From Cyclobacteriaceae bacterium (GTDB taxonomy: Bacteria; Bacteroidota; Bacteroidia; Cytophagales; Cyclobacteriaceae): DNA of 64,000 nt. Both the position numbers and the translations under genes were made by a program. Every line of letters starts with the position of its first letter. Position 1 is the stretch's first letter. Positions 9,001 through 17,789 of this stretch are shown here, piece by piece. Under the pieces are notes generated by a model. The model was not told the DNA's origin. It saw only the letters and a program-made list of their open reading frames with translations, and ran no database searches. The stretch covers positions 267,521 to 331,520 of the forward strand of contig JAEUUF010000015.1 in the NCBI GenBank assembly GCA_016787645.1. Reading direction: 5' to 3'.

Positions 9001-9648
9001 ATGAATACTTCGAGTAGGTCATATACACAATGGGAAGAGCGCGCCAACTGGCTTACCCACGGTTTGGGGGTCGTGTTGAGCGTGGCGGGGGCCGTTTTTG
9101 TCTTCTGGACGCTGGCCCACCGCGAGCAATCGAGTGCGGCCATGTGGATCAGCGCGGCGGTCTATACGGCGGCCATGATCCTTCTTTATAGTATTTCCAC
9201 CCTCTACCACTACATCGAACAAGAACGTTGGAAGCAGTACTTCCGGCTGATGGATCACAGCGCCATCTACGTGAAAATCGCGGGGACGTATACGCCATTC
9301 CTGCTGCTCGTCTTCCCGCAAAGCTATGGGTACGAGATGCTGATCGCCATCTGGAGCATCACGATCGGCGGCATTTTGTTCAAGCTTTTCTCCGTGAAGC
9401 GATTCAATATCGTCTCCACCCTGCTTTACCTCGCGATGGGCTGGATGGCAGTATTGTTCATTCAACCCTTGTACCAGTCGCTTTCGCGCGAGGTATTCAT
9501 CTACGTGATTGCCGGTGGCGCGTGTTTTTCGCTCGGCGTGATATTTTACCTGATGAAGTCCGTGCGCTACAGCCATTCCATCTGGCATGTCTTCGTCATG
9601 GGCGGCAGCGCATTTCACTACGCCGGCATCTACCTATTACTAAGTTAG
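9001..9648 (+). CDS. trhA: PAQR/hemolysin III family membrane protein TrhA
   Basis: A 215-residue integral membrane protein with seven predicted helices. The family signature is plain: EERANWLTHGLG near the N-terminus, SISTLYHY, and the late helix motif HSIWHVFVMGGSAFHY, with conserved His/Ser/Asp residues that form the putative metal site of PAQR proteins. Bacterial members are linked to membrane fluidity homeostasis; the older name is hemolysin III. ATG at 9001 is preferred over a GTG six bases earlier. The gene is followed directly by the periodic tract. Confidence 0.9.
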   Translation: MNTSSRSYTQWEERANWLTHGLGVVLSVAGAVFVFWTLAHREQSSAAMWISAAVYTAAMILLYSISTLYHYIEQERWKQYFRLMDHSAIYVKIAGTYTPFLLLVFPQSYGYEMLIAIWSITIGGILFKLFSVKRFNIVSTLLYLAMGWMAVLFIQPLYQSLSREVFIYVIAGGACFSLGVIFYLMKSVRYSHSIWHVFVMGGSAFHYAGIYLLLS

Positions 9649-9655
9649 AAGTAAA

Positions 9656-10015
9656 GTGGCACTAGGCGCTGGGCGCTGGGCACTAGGCACTGGGCACTGG
9701 GCGCTAGGCACTGGGCACTAGGCACTGGGCTCTGGGCGCTAGGCACTGGGCACTAGGCACTGGGCGCTAGGCACTGGGCACTAGTCACTAGGCACTGGGC
9801 TCTGGGAACTGGTCACTGGTTACTGGCCACTGTTCACCGGTCACTGTTCACTGTTCACTGGTCACCGGTCACTGGCTATTGGTCACTGTTCACCGATCAC
9901 CGTTCACTGTTCACCGTTCACTGTTCACCGTTCACCGTTCACTGTTCACCGTTCACGGTTCACCGTTCACGGTTCACTGGTAACCGGTCACTGCTAACTG
10001 GGTTCTCTAATTCCT
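9656..10015. repeat. Degenerate short-word repeat tract (CACTGGG / CACTAGG, grading into TTCACTG / TTCACCG)
   Basis: About 360 bp are built almost wholly of 7-9 bp words. The left part alternates ggcactggg, ggcactagg and ggcgctggg; the right part drifts into tcactgttcaccg and ggttcaccg words. No coding frame is sensible. The gradual drift of the unit from left to right points to local slippage expansion followed by decay, not insertion of one element. Confidence 0.9.
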
Positions 10016-10076
10016 GGCCCCTAACCCCTAACCCCTAACCCCTAACCCCTAACCCCTAACCCCTGACCCCTAACCC
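10016..10076. repeat. CCCCTAA heptanucleotide tandem repeat
   Basis: Around eight near-perfect copies of the 7-bp unit CCCCTAA (one reads CCCCTGA) lie at the 3' end of the preceding tract. The complementary strand is (TTAGGGG)n, a spaced run of G4 tracts able to form a G-quadruplex. The stop codon of the DUF885 gene at 10070 is formed inside this repeat. Confidence 0.92.
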
Positions 10077-11887
10077 CTCTTCTTCGCAATCCACGCATTG
10101 ATCTTCTTCTCCAGCAGCACCAGCGGAAGACTTCCCGAGTTGAGTACCTGGCTGTGGAATTCCCGGATGTCGAACTGATCGCCGAGGGTGGCTTCTGCGC
10201 GGGTACGCAGCTCGCGGATCTTTAATTGACCCACTTTGTAGCACAGGGCGGCACCCGGCGTCGCCATGTAACGCTCAACCTCGACGATAATTTTGTCCTC
10301 CGGTTCCGCTTCATTGTTGAGCGAGTACTCGATCGCTTGTTCACGTGTCCAGCCCTGGGCATGGATGCCGGTCTCCAGCACGAGGCGGATGGCGCGGTGC
10401 ATTTCCATGCTGAGCATGCCAAAATACTGGTAAGGGTCTTCGTACAGTCCAAGTTCTTTACCGAGTGATTCGGCGTAAAGCGCCCAGCCTTCCACAAATA
10501 CACTGATGCTCTCCGGGTGCAAGAACTCCGGCAACTCGTTGTTCTCCTGCTGCAGTGTCAGTTGGTAATAGTGGCCCGGCACCGCCTCGTGCAGGAACAG
10601 CGCTTCATCGGCAAAGGTGTTGTAATGCTTCACATCGGGAATGGGCACATAAAACACGCCGGGACGTGAACCGTCCTTGTTGCCGGGCAGGAACTCGGCG
10701 CTGGCCGATCCTTCGCGGAAGGCTTCCGTGCGGCGTACTTCGAAACCACCTTTTGGTTTCAGCGCGAAGAGATTGGGCAATCCTTTGTCCACCCGTTCGC
10801 GGATGACGTTGAAGCGGGCGATGACTTCCTCGGGTCGGTTGAAGGGCATCAGTTTCTTGTTGTTCCGTACATGATCGAAGAACGCGCGGAGGTCACCTTT
10901 GAATCCGACTTGGGTTTTCACCTGCTCCATTTCACCCCGAATGCGGGCCACTTCGTTCTTGCCCATTTCGTGAATCTGCGCGGCGGTCATGTTGGTGGTG
11001 GTGAAATATTTAATAAGGTATTGGAATGTCTCCGCACCGTTGGGCAGCGCGTTGATACCCGAGGTGGCACGACCCGCAGGAAGGTACGTGTTGATGAGAA
11101 AGTCCTGGAGCATTTTGTACTTCGGTGCAATCTTGTTGGCCACCAAGTCGGCATAGGCTTTGGTGAGTCGCTCACGGTCGGCGGGAGAGAATGACCCAGG
11201 CATCAGGCCAATGGGCGCGTAGAACAGGTGTTCTTTTACCGGCGCCTTCACAAAGCCGTCCAGTTGGGGAATCATCTTTTGGATGAGCACTTTGGGCAGT
11301 ACGATTCCCTTGGCCATTCCTTGCTTCATCTTCACCACGGCGGTGTCGAGGAAGGGAAGAAAAGCGTCGACGCGGCGCAGCCAGGTGTCGTAGTCTTCCA
11401 CGGTATTGAAAGGCTGGAGGCTTCTTCCGCCGGCCAGCTGCGAGAAGTACAGGTGCAGCGATTGAATCTGGATGAGCGGCATGAGCTCGAAGTTGGGCAT
11501 GTCGTACATCGGCGACGCGATCGTCACCAGCGGATTGGTCAACCCTTCCAGCTTGATGGTGCAATCCCACTTCATGACCCCCAGGCTCAGCCACTGCGCG
11601 GGCGTGACGCTTGTGGAATCGTATTGGGCAAGTTCCTCGAGGTAACGCCGGTAGTTGCGAACCAGCTCTTCGCGGTAAGGGGTGGAAATGTAATTCGCCA
11701 CCTGGTCATTGTATTCGGAGTACCCGGCCTTAGTGGCTTCAATCGGGTTGATGCGCTTCTTGAAGTCATAGTATTCCTTGAAGAGGCTGTCGACAGGCTT
11801 CAAGGTTGTTTCGGGTTTCTTTGTCTCCGAACAGGCGGAAGCAAGTGCAACCAGCACGATGAAGAAAGCAAGGGGTTTGAAATTCAT
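10070..11887 (-). CDS. DUF885 family lipoprotein (predicted zinc peptidase-like)
   Basis: The start is placed at ATG 11887 because MNFKPLAFFIVLVALASACS is a clear lipoprotein signal; an ATG eight codons earlier only adds a polar stretch. The 605-residue protein is of the DUF885 type, with the family motif FLHEAVPGHYYQ (an HExxxxH-like site) and SVFVEGWALYAESLG towards the C-terminus. These proteins resemble M32-type metallopeptidases, but their substrate is not established. The stop codon falls in the CCCCTAA tract, so the last codons (KKRG) may vary as that repeat expands. It is the downstream partner of the cytochrome gene, 60 bp away. Confidence 0.87.
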   Translation of the reverse strand: MNFKPLAFFIVLVALASACSETKKPETTLKPVDSLFKEYYDFKKRINPIEATKAGYSEYNDQVANYISTPYREELVRNYRRYLEELAQYDSTSVTPAQWLSLGVMKWDCTIKLEGLTNPLVTIASPMYDMPNFELMPLIQIQSLHLYFSQLAGGRSLQPFNTVEDYDTWLRRVDAFLPFLDTAVVKMKQGMAKGIVLPKVLIQKMIPQLDGFVKAPVKEHLFYAPIGLMPGSFSPADRERLTKAYADLVANKIAPKYKMLQDFLINTYLPAGRATSGINALPNGAETFQYLIKYFTTTNMTAAQIHEMGKNEVARIRGEMEQVKTQVGFKGDLRAFFDHVRNNKKLMPFNRPEEVIARFNVIRERVDKGLPNLFALKPKGGFEVRRTEAFREGSASAEFLPGNKDGSRPGVFYVPIPDVKHYNTFADEALFLHEAVPGHYYQLTLQQENNELPEFLHPESISVFVEGWALYAESLGKELGLYEDPYQYFGMLSMEMHRAIRLVLETGIHAQGWTREQAIEYSLNNEAEPEDKIIVEVERYMATPGAALCYKVGQLKIRELRTRAEATLGDQFDIREFHSQVLNSGSLPLVLLEKKINAWIAKKRG

Positions 11888-11947
11888 GATGGGACGGTTA
11901 ATCGACTGCAATATACAGCAACGCGTGACCCGGGTTGATTCCGCCCA

Positions 11948-14170
11948 TCAAAGTCCAAGCACCCGGAAGAACTCCTGGTAGTCCGGGTTGTTGGGATTCA
12001 GCCGGCGCAACACTTCGGCGTGCTTTCTCGCCTTGGCGGGTTTGCGTTGCTGGAAATAGAGATAGGCCAGGGCGTAGTTGATGTTTTCCGCATTGGGTTC
12101 GAGGGAATAGCCGGACAGCAGGACTCGTTCGGCTTCCTGGCTTTTGCCCGTTTGCTGCAACAGCAGTCCGTAATTAAAGTATACCCCAGGAATGCGTGAC
12201 CGGAGGCGAACGGCGGTTGAAAAGTTTTGGGAGGCCTTGGGCACATCCTTCATTTCATAATAAAGGAGACCCAGGTTGTAATAGGTCCGGTCGTTCCGGG
12301 GATCAATCGCTGCAGCTTCCTGCAAGGTTTTGAGTGCCTCATCATTTTTCCCTACCGTGTTGTAGGCGGCCGACAGGTTGAACCGCGCATAGTTCATCAG
12401 GCTGTCTTTCTGCAATCCCCGCACATAGGCTTGAATCGCGCGCACCGGCTTCGCTCCCTGCAGTTCGTAGTCCCCGAGCATGACGTTGCCGACGGCAAAA
12501 TCGGTTTGATATTCCAGGTACTGCCTGTTTTCAGCATCCGCCTTTTGATAATCCGCCTGCGCGGAGGCAGGTAAACTTTCAGCGGGGAGTTGGTGGAACA
12601 GGTCGGCGGCGGCGATCCGGACCGCCCTGACCTTGTCGCGAAGCAGGGGCACGGCCGCCTGCAGCCAGCTATCCGGGGGAAATTCACCCAACGCACGAAG
12701 GGCATGGTAACGGATCATCGCCTGCTCCGCCTTCAGGGCCGCGACCAGCGCCGCCGCGCTCGAAGGAGTTCCGATATTCGCCAGGTAACTGGCGGCGGTA
12801 GCCCGCGCGATGGCCGGCTGCATCCGGTCGGCAAGGAGCGCTACCAGGTGTGCTTCACTTTTTTCATTCAGTAAACTTCCTGGAACGAGGTCGTCCGAGA
12901 AGTGATACGGTCGCTTGGGACCGAACCATTGCTCAACCGCCTTCGCGGCCCAGTCGGGGGATTTGTTCGCGTGACAGGAATTGCAGGCATTCGGAGTACC
13001 GAAGGCGGCGGTTTGATCGGGTCTCGGGATCCGGAAGCTGTGATCACGCCGCACGTCGTTGCCCATGTACACCTTGCTGGTCATGTGGCAACTCACGCAC
13101 TCCGATGCTTCGGTGTTGACGGTGTGGAAGGTGTGCTCTTTCGTATTGTACTTCGGCAAATGACAACTCATGCACAGGTCATTGCCTGTCTTCACCAGTT
13201 GTCCCGAGTGCGGGTTGTGACAATTGCTGCAGCGGACACCGAGGTGGAACATTTTGCTTTGTGAGAAAGAACCGTATTCATAATCCTCTTCGCGGATCTG
13301 CCCGTCGGCGTGATAAAACTCGTTGCTGATTACCTGCGGGATGAGGTCGTCGAGGAGTTCGTCGCTGTGAAGCAGGCTGGCGCTGATGTCGGACTTGCGG
13401 GCGTGGCAGGGAGCGCAGGTGTTCAGCTGTTGACGGGGCAACGTATCGCGGCTGTAGACCAGCCCGGAGTTGACCTCACGTTCGCCCTGCGAATACGCTG
13501 AAGATTTCACCAAAGAGATATGCCGGCTGCCCGGTCCGTGGCAACTTTCGCAGCCCACGTTGATGTCGGTCCAGGTGGTGGTGTAAGTGTCTGAATCGAA
13601 GTGGTAGTTCTTCTGCAGGTTAGTGGAATGGCACGACGCGCACATGGTGTTCCAGTTCTGGCCATTGCCGGTCCAGTGCAGCCAGTCGCGGGGGTGAATC
13701 TTCTGCCCGGCGTATTGGAGAAACCACTTATTGGCTTTTGAGTCCCAGCTTACCCTCGTGGCCTGCAGTCGTCCGCCCGGGAAATCGACCAGGTATTGTT
13801 GCAGGGGAAAGTAGCCGAAGGTGTAGCGCACTTCGTAGTCGTGGTTTCGGCCATCCTCGCCTTGCGTGTTGATGATGAATTTGCCGTCGCGCCGGAAGAA
13901 GCGGCTGGTGATTCCATTGGCGACGAAGGTTTGGTCGTTGAAATTGCCCAGCACCGTGGAGTCGCTGGCTTCCTGCATGGCCCGGAAGTGATCGGATTGT
14001 TGCCAGTCCTGGAATGGCTTGGTGTGGCACCCCTGGCAGGACGCCGACCCGGTGAATGAGACCGGTGAGGCCGCGACGGTTTGTGTTTCCTGTTTCGGCG
14101 CCTGGCAGCTGCTCAATATCCAGAAGACCAGGACAGTGGTGAGGTAGGTCTGCTTCAAGGATGGGCGCAT
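11948..14170 (-). CDS. Octaheme c-type cytochrome fused to HEAT-like and TPR repeats
   Basis: The 740-residue lipoprotein (signal to ILSSCQAP) carries eight CxxCH heme-attachment motifs in its first ~400 residues: CQGCH (C45), CASCH, CESCH, CAPCH, CSNCH, CMSCH, CVSCH and CNSCH. The middle part (ALLADRMQPAIARATAASYL onward) has HEAT-like helical repeats, and the last ~200 residues hold about four tetratricopeptide repeats. Multiheme cytochromes with this combination occur in Bacteroidota and are expected in periplasmic electron transfer, but the redox partner is unknown. It is divergent from the 14268 gene, with under 100 bp between starts. Confidence 0.9.
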   Translation of the reverse strand: MRPSLKQTYLTTVLVFWILSSCQAPKQETQTVAASPVSFTGSASCQGCHTKPFQDWQQSDHFRAMQEASDSTVLGNFNDQTFVANGITSRFFRRDGKFIINTQGEDGRNHDYEVRYTFGYFPLQQYLVDFPGGRLQATRVSWDSKANKWFLQYAGQKIHPRDWLHWTGNGQNWNTMCASCHSTNLQKNYHFDSDTYTTTWTDINVGCESCHGPGSRHISLVKSSAYSQGEREVNSGLVYSRDTLPRQQLNTCAPCHARKSDISASLLHSDELLDDLIPQVISNEFYHADGQIREEDYEYGSFSQSKMFHLGVRCSNCHNPHSGQLVKTGNDLCMSCHLPKYNTKEHTFHTVNTEASECVSCHMTSKVYMGNDVRRDHSFRIPRPDQTAAFGTPNACNSCHANKSPDWAAKAVEQWFGPKRPYHFSDDLVPGSLLNEKSEAHLVALLADRMQPAIARATAASYLANIGTPSSAAALVAALKAEQAMIRYHALRALGEFPPDSWLQAAVPLLRDKVRAVRIAAADLFHQLPAESLPASAQADYQKADAENRQYLEYQTDFAVGNVMLGDYELQGAKPVRAIQAYVRGLQKDSLMNYARFNLSAAYNTVGKNDEALKTLQEAAAIDPRNDRTYYNLGLLYYEMKDVPKASQNFSTAVRLRSRIPGVYFNYGLLLQQTGKSQEAERVLLSGYSLEPNAENINYALAYLYFQQRKPAKARKHAEVLRRLNPNNPDYQEFFRVLGL

Positions 14171-14267
14171 AATCCCGGAAAAGATATTTCATTTCAGCGA
14201 CATGCGGATGATGTTTCTCAGCCTTTCGATCCGGGGAGATTATTTATTTTTGATCAAATTCCAGCGT

Positions 14268-14804
14268 ATGAGATGGACGCGATTCTTTTGCCTGATCCTG
14301 TTGTGTTTCCCTTTCCTGTCTGAGGCGCAGGAAGAAACCACGTCACCCCGCAGCCGGGTGACGGTGGGCCTTGGCCATACGCTGGTGGGGAAGGGCAAGG
14401 ATGTCAATGGCAAGCAATCGTGGCTGGCGCTCCCGATGTGGGTGATCGACTATGACTATTCACTCAGCAATAAATGGATGCTGGGCGTTCATTCCGATAT
14501 CCTGCTGGAAACCTTTGAAGTCGATGGATTTTTCCTGGGGGAGGAAACCAATACCATTGAGCGCAAGCACCCGGTGGCAGCTCTTGGCGCGGTATCTTTT
14601 CGGCCGGGTCAGCATGCGGTGTATTCGCTGGGCATGGGCGGTGAATTTTCCTCCAGCGGAAACTACCTCATGACCCGTGTCGGGTTTGAATACGGCTTTG
14701 AGCTGCCGGGAGAGTGGGAGTTGGCGCCCGCCCTGACGTACGACATCAAGTGGAAGGCGTACGACTCGTTTTCCATCTCGCTGGCGGTCGGCAAAAAATT
14801 CTGA
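14268..14804 (+). CDS. Exported protein, predicted outer-membrane beta-barrel, function unknown
   Basis: ATG 14268 is chosen because it opens a signal peptide (MRWTRFFCLILLCFPFLSEA); the upstream in-frame ATG at 14202 would put 22 unrelated codons before it. The mature ~158 residues are rich in alternating aromatic and polar residues (VTVGLGHTLVGKG, YSLGMGGEFSSSGNY) and end in a typical barrel terminus (ISLAVGKKF). I do not recognise the family. It is divergently transcribed from the octaheme cytochrome, so a functional link is possible but unproven. Confidence 0.65.
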   Translation: MRWTRFFCLILLCFPFLSEAQEETTSPRSRVTVGLGHTLVGKGKDVNGKQSWLALPMWVIDYDYSLSNKWMLGVHSDILLETFEVDGFFLGEETNTIERKHPVAALGAVSFRPGQHAVYSLGMGGEFSSSGNYLMTRVGFEYGFELPGEWELAPALTYDIKWKAYDSFSISLAVGKKF

Positions 14805-14820
14805 GCGACCTGTTTCCTGC

Positions 14821-15261
14821 CTACTTACCGGCCTTCAACGCGGGCCAGTTCAGGTCCGCTTTTTCGATGTATCCTTTTTGATCCTGCATCCAGCGGGCCT
14901 TCACGTCCTGGTTGTAGTTGAAGTAGAGTTTGCCGTCGACGATGGTCCACGTATCGGCCTGGGTGGGCGAGAGGTGGCCGTCGGCGGTACCGTACGCGCA
15001 ATACCCGCCGTACTGGGGCGCGTACTGCTCCGGGTTGGCCTTGAAGGCTTCCAGGTTCTCAGCCGAGCTGAAGCACCACGTGGCCCCGTTCCATTCCGTG
15101 CTAAAATTCTTATCGCCTTTCACCGGCTTGCCTTCCTTGAAGAAACCAACCGCGTCATACCCGTCAATGGCGCCGTTGTCAGTGGTGTACACGGTGGAGG
15201 TCTTGGTGGTGCACGCGGCGACCAGCGAGACGAGGAGGAGGGAGAGGAGGAGTTTGTGCAT
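14821..15261 (-). CDS. YHS-domain lipoprotein
   Basis: Start taken at ATG 15261, which gives a clean lipoprotein leader (MHKLLLSLLLVSLVAACTTK). The 146-residue product carries a YHS-type domain: YDAVGFFKEGKPVKGDKNF, WCFSSAENLEAFKANPEQY and APQYGGYCAYG. YHS domains are short metal-associated modules, and secreted Bacteroidota versions of this kind are common and uncharacterised. It converges with the preceding predicted barrel gene with only 16 bp between stops. It marks the left, GC-normal border of the AT-rich array. Confidence 0.88.
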   Translation of the reverse strand: MHKLLLSLLLVSLVAACTTKTSTVYTTDNGAIDGYDAVGFFKEGKPVKGDKNFSTEWNGATWCFSSAENLEAFKANPEQYAPQYGGYCAYGTADGHLSPTQADTWTIVDGKLYFNYNQDVKARWMQDQKGYIEKADLNWPALKAGK

Positions 15262-15316
15262 GGGGGGTTGGGAGGTTATGTCAAATAAATAGAACACAGG
15301 GCATTATGCGCATCAA

Positions 15317-15338
15317 TTGTTGGCGGTAGTTTTTGCAT
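15317..15338 (-). repeat. Half-site of the array's palindromic element
   Basis: The plus-strand word attgttggcggtagtttttg matches the outer arm of the complete elements further right (for example atgttggcggtagtg at 20397-20411). It lies just beyond the stop of the first array gene and marks the left end of the AT-rich block. Confidence 0.55.
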
Positions 15339-15340
15339 CA

Positions 15341-16219
15341 CTACTTTCCTTTTTTAATCCGTCTTTGCTCTTTCATGGCAAACTTAATGTCCATGTCATA
15401 AATTCGGTGAAGAAGGAAGTCAAATTCGAGGCTTAACCGAAATTGTTCTTCAATTGGTTGTCCTTTTGATTGTATGATGTCCCACGGTCCGAGGTCTTTG
15501 ATTGCATTAAATACAGCATCCGCATACTCCGGCTCTGAGTCGAGCTCTGTGTTTTCAACCGTTTTTATCTTTCCGTCTGGTCCGATTGTTACAATAAAGT
15601 CTTCCCACCAGTATCTACCGTCATCTGGTAATTTCTTCCATTTGAGTTTTCTTTTTACTGTTTTGTAAATCTTAAATAAAGGGTCATAATGACTGAATCT
15701 GTCAAGTTTATTTGGGTCGTCAATGTAGTTTCTGAAATCGTCTACTTTCGTAATCTTTCCTGAATCTATTTCAACATTATATTCCCTTTCATAAGAAGAA
15801 CCATATCCCATATGAATGTATCTTATTACTTTCCCATAAGGAGCTATCAACGTTCCGGAGTACCAATTCGCTAGGACTTTGCCTTGTACATATCTGTCAC
15901 CAAACATCTTAACAAGGTTGGCGTCTTTAATTTCCAAACCGCAAGAATTGTGACAACTCCTAATTCTCACAAGAAAAAGTTGTCCGTCTTCAATTTTCCA
16001 AATCGCCTGATAACCTCTCCAACAGGCCGTGGACCCGCAACCAACAAAGTCGGGCAGATCTCTCCGTCCCGTTAGTTCGAAATAGATTTCTAAAGGATTT
16101 GTAAATAGTCTTAGTGAGTCGTTCTTGTAAATCAGAACGTCACCTACTTGTCCAGTTGCTTGACCTTGTAAGAAAGTCCCAAAGAAAATTATTACCGTAA
16201 TTACGAATCTAACTTTCAT
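15341..16219 (-). CDS. Exported protein with TonB-C-like C-terminal domain
   Basis: The start at ATG 16219 opens a signal peptide (MKVRFVITVIIFFGTFLQGQA); the ATG six codons earlier is less likely. The 292-residue protein is AT-rich in codon use compared with genes to its left. Its C-terminus (FIVTIGPDGKIKTVE, then ALKDLGPW-like spacing and GQPIEEQFRLSLEF) resembles the TonB C-terminal fold seen in many Bacteroidota secreted proteins; the N-terminal ~190 residues with cysteines (GCGSTACW, RSCHNSCG) are not recognised. It is the last gene of the one-directional cassette-like array and is preceded by element E1. Confidence 0.65.
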   Translation of the reverse strand: MKVRFVITVIIFFGTFLQGQATGQVGDVLIYKNDSLRLFTNPLEIYFELTGRRDLPDFVGCGSTACWRGYQAIWKIEDGQLFLVRIRSCHNSCGLEIKDANLVKMFGDRYVQGKVLANWYSGTLIAPYGKVIRYIHMGYGSSYEREYNVEIDSGKITKVDDFRNYIDDPNKLDRFSHYDPLFKIYKTVKRKLKWKKLPDDGRYWWEDFIVTIGPDGKIKTVENTELDSEPEYADAVFNAIKDLGPWDIIQSKGQPIEEQFRLSLEFDFLLHRIYDMDIKFAMKEQRRIKKGK

Positions 16220-16230
16220 TGCAAAAATTA

Positions 16231-16410
16231 CCGCCAACGACCTGTGTATGCGCCGTGCCGGGCAGTAGGAGGGCTTGCTTAAGGCGCCGGTACAAGCCTG
16301 GCAAGCCCGACCAGCTGTGCACGTTCACACTGACCGTTGGGTAGAAACGAAGTTAGGTATTTATTTCAAGAGAGAGTGCCCGGTATGCTGCATAGACACT
16401 CTTGTCCCGT
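16231..16410 (-). repeat. Array element E1: ~110-bp imperfect palindrome with attC-like organisation, plus tail
   Basis: On the plus strand it opens with ccgccaacgacctgtgtatg and closes the main palindrome with cactgaccgttgggt near 16342. The ends pair (CCAACG / CGTTGG), and an inner pair lies around ggcttgctt and caagcc. On the left arm it shares with E2 the words cgacctgt-at-tg, gccgtgcc/gcgtgcc and aggaggcttg. It is followed by a tail, aaacgaagtta--tatttattt, also present in E3. The outer boxes resemble the 7-bp ends of integron attC sites (GTTGGGT fits GTTRRRY), but the opposite end is not canonical. Confidence 0.65.
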
Positions 16411-16432
16411 TCGGTAATAATCAAAAAGCCAA

Positions 16433-17095
16433 TCACTTAATTTCAACCAGTACTAAATATATTTTGCCTTCTCCAACTGCTGTGAAGTAAAATGAACTCT
16501 GTGGCTCTATATACAAGTGGCCACCCTTTTTAATTTCCTTGGTCTTTTTGGTCTTCTGATCATGAACTAAGATTTGATCGCCTTCAACAAGTTGCGCAAT
16601 AATGGGCCCACGTTTGCTGATAACCTTTTGATCCAATGAAGAATTGCGCAAGCCATAAGCCAATACCTTCTCATTCTCAAGCAGTACATCAACCGGCAAT
16701 GGTTTGATTGGGCGGCCATTGGTGTAGGAATTCAAAATCTCCATATCCGTAACATGAAAAGGAACTGTGTCGCAATTGGTTACTCGATGAATGAGTGTAT
16801 CATTTAGGAAAGAAGTGTACCATGAATCGCCGGCAACATTTTGTGCTATCGCCCAGTCCTTTCCTGCTATTTGTGCTCCTACTGTGGTGCTGGTGAATAT
16901 GAGAAAGAAAGATGGGGTAGCATGAATGTGAAACAAGGAGGTGTCGCCAGGAGCAATATGAACATCCAAAAGCCGTAGGTATTTATTTTCGAAAACATTT
17001 TTATGCCTGGGTTCATTTCTCACCGGCACTTGAGCATTCGACATTGACGGAATCATTAATAACGCTAATAGAAAAAACCCTCTTCTGTCGTTCAT
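16433..17095 (-). CDS. Secreted cupin-like protein
   Basis: The 220-residue product has a signal peptide (RRGFFLLALLMIPSMSNAQ). The next part has a cupin character: FENKYLRLLDVHIAPGDTSLFHIHATPSFFLIF contains the metal-type HxH spacing, and a second cupin-like stretch lies near the C-terminus (GGHLYIEPQSSFYF). Cupins are beta-barrel folds that often bind metals and small acids; the substrate here is not predictable. It belongs to the cassette-like array, with E1 directly downstream and a degenerate element upstream. Confidence 0.65.
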   Translation of the reverse strand: MNDRRGFFLLALLMIPSMSNAQVPVRNEPRHKNVFENKYLRLLDVHIAPGDTSLFHIHATPSFFLIFTSTTVGAQIAGKDWAIAQNVAGDSWYTSFLNDTLIHRVTNCDTVPFHVTDMEILNSYTNGRPIKPLPVDVLLENEKVLAYGLRNSSLDQKVISKRGPIIAQLVEGDQILVHDQKTKKTKEIKKGGHLYIEPQSSFYFTAVGEGKIYLVLVEIK

Positions 17096-17114
17096 TAGTT
17101 ACATTTTCTTTATG

Positions 17115-17140
17115 CCTTGTTGGCAGTTGTTTTTCCACGC
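17115..17140 (-). repeat. Degenerate half-element of the array
   Basis: The plus-strand word ccttgttggcagttgttttt matches the outer arm of the complete elements (GTTGGCAGT in E2 and E3) and lies between two array genes where a full element would be expected. Its partner arm is lost or too degraded to see. Confidence 0.45.
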
Positions 17141-17204
17141 CACTCTAATTCCGACCTCCTTTTTCAGAGTCCGATCGGATAACCAAAAAATCGCAGTTAG
17201 TTTA

Positions 17205-17699
17205 CTATCTGGTAATGCCGACTTTACCAGTATTTTTATTGTAATTAGATTCTGATAATATTTCATTACCAAGATCGTTCTTACTTTTGAAATAAAATCT
17301 TACAATTAATTCACTTTGATCATTGAAATAGATATCTCCAACCGAGTCTTCAATAAAATCAAAAGTTAACCCATTCTTTAGGTTAAGACTTATCATATAT
17401 TTTGTCATTAATACAGCTCCATTTACTTGAGAATACAAATACGCTGCAGCAGGGTCAGATATTTTTCTTTTGGCAAGATTAGTTTTTAAAAAAACTGTAT
17501 CAGTCAAAAACATTTTATAACTATCTGATAACTTAATCTTACTTAGAGTCTCCTTTGTAATTGAAAAATTTGCTTTTCTCGTTTGGTGTACGCCATTCTC
17601 TACTTCCGTGTAAAACATCTCATTTTCGATTTTAATGTTTTGCGAGTACGCTGAAACATTGAAAAGAATTGTGAATGTCAAAAGGATTGTTTTCTTCAT
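17205..17699 (-). CDS. Exported hypothetical protein of the array
   Basis: The 164-residue AT-rich gene product has a clear signal peptide (MKKTILLTFTILFNVSAYSQ) and then a beta-rich region with no motif I recognise (NGVHQTRKANFSITKETLSK; LNLKNGLTFDFIEDSVGD). It has no cysteine pairs, no repeats and no membrane segment after the signal. Codon use is strongly AT-biased, unlike the flanking housekeeping genes. It lies in the middle of the one-directional array. Confidence 0.55.
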   Translation of the reverse strand: MKKTILLTFTILFNVSAYSQNIKIENEMFYTEVENGVHQTRKANFSITKETLSKIKLSDSYKMFLTDTVFLKTNLAKRKISDPAAAYLYSQVNGAVLMTKYMISLNLKNGLTFDFIEDSVGDIYFNDQSELIVRFYFKSKNDLGNEILSESNYNKNTGKVGITR

Positions 17700-17789
17700 G
17701 AATCTATTCTGTTTATTAAATTCTGCTTTGAACTTCCCACGTACATTGGCTTTGTTAGACCAAATAATGTTTAGTATGAATTATTTATT

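Noticed and set aside
9656-10076. CRISPR or a replication terminus reading of the periodic tract.
   Set aside because: Words are too short (7-9 bp) and directly adjacent, without unique spacers; no dif or ter-type motif is visible.
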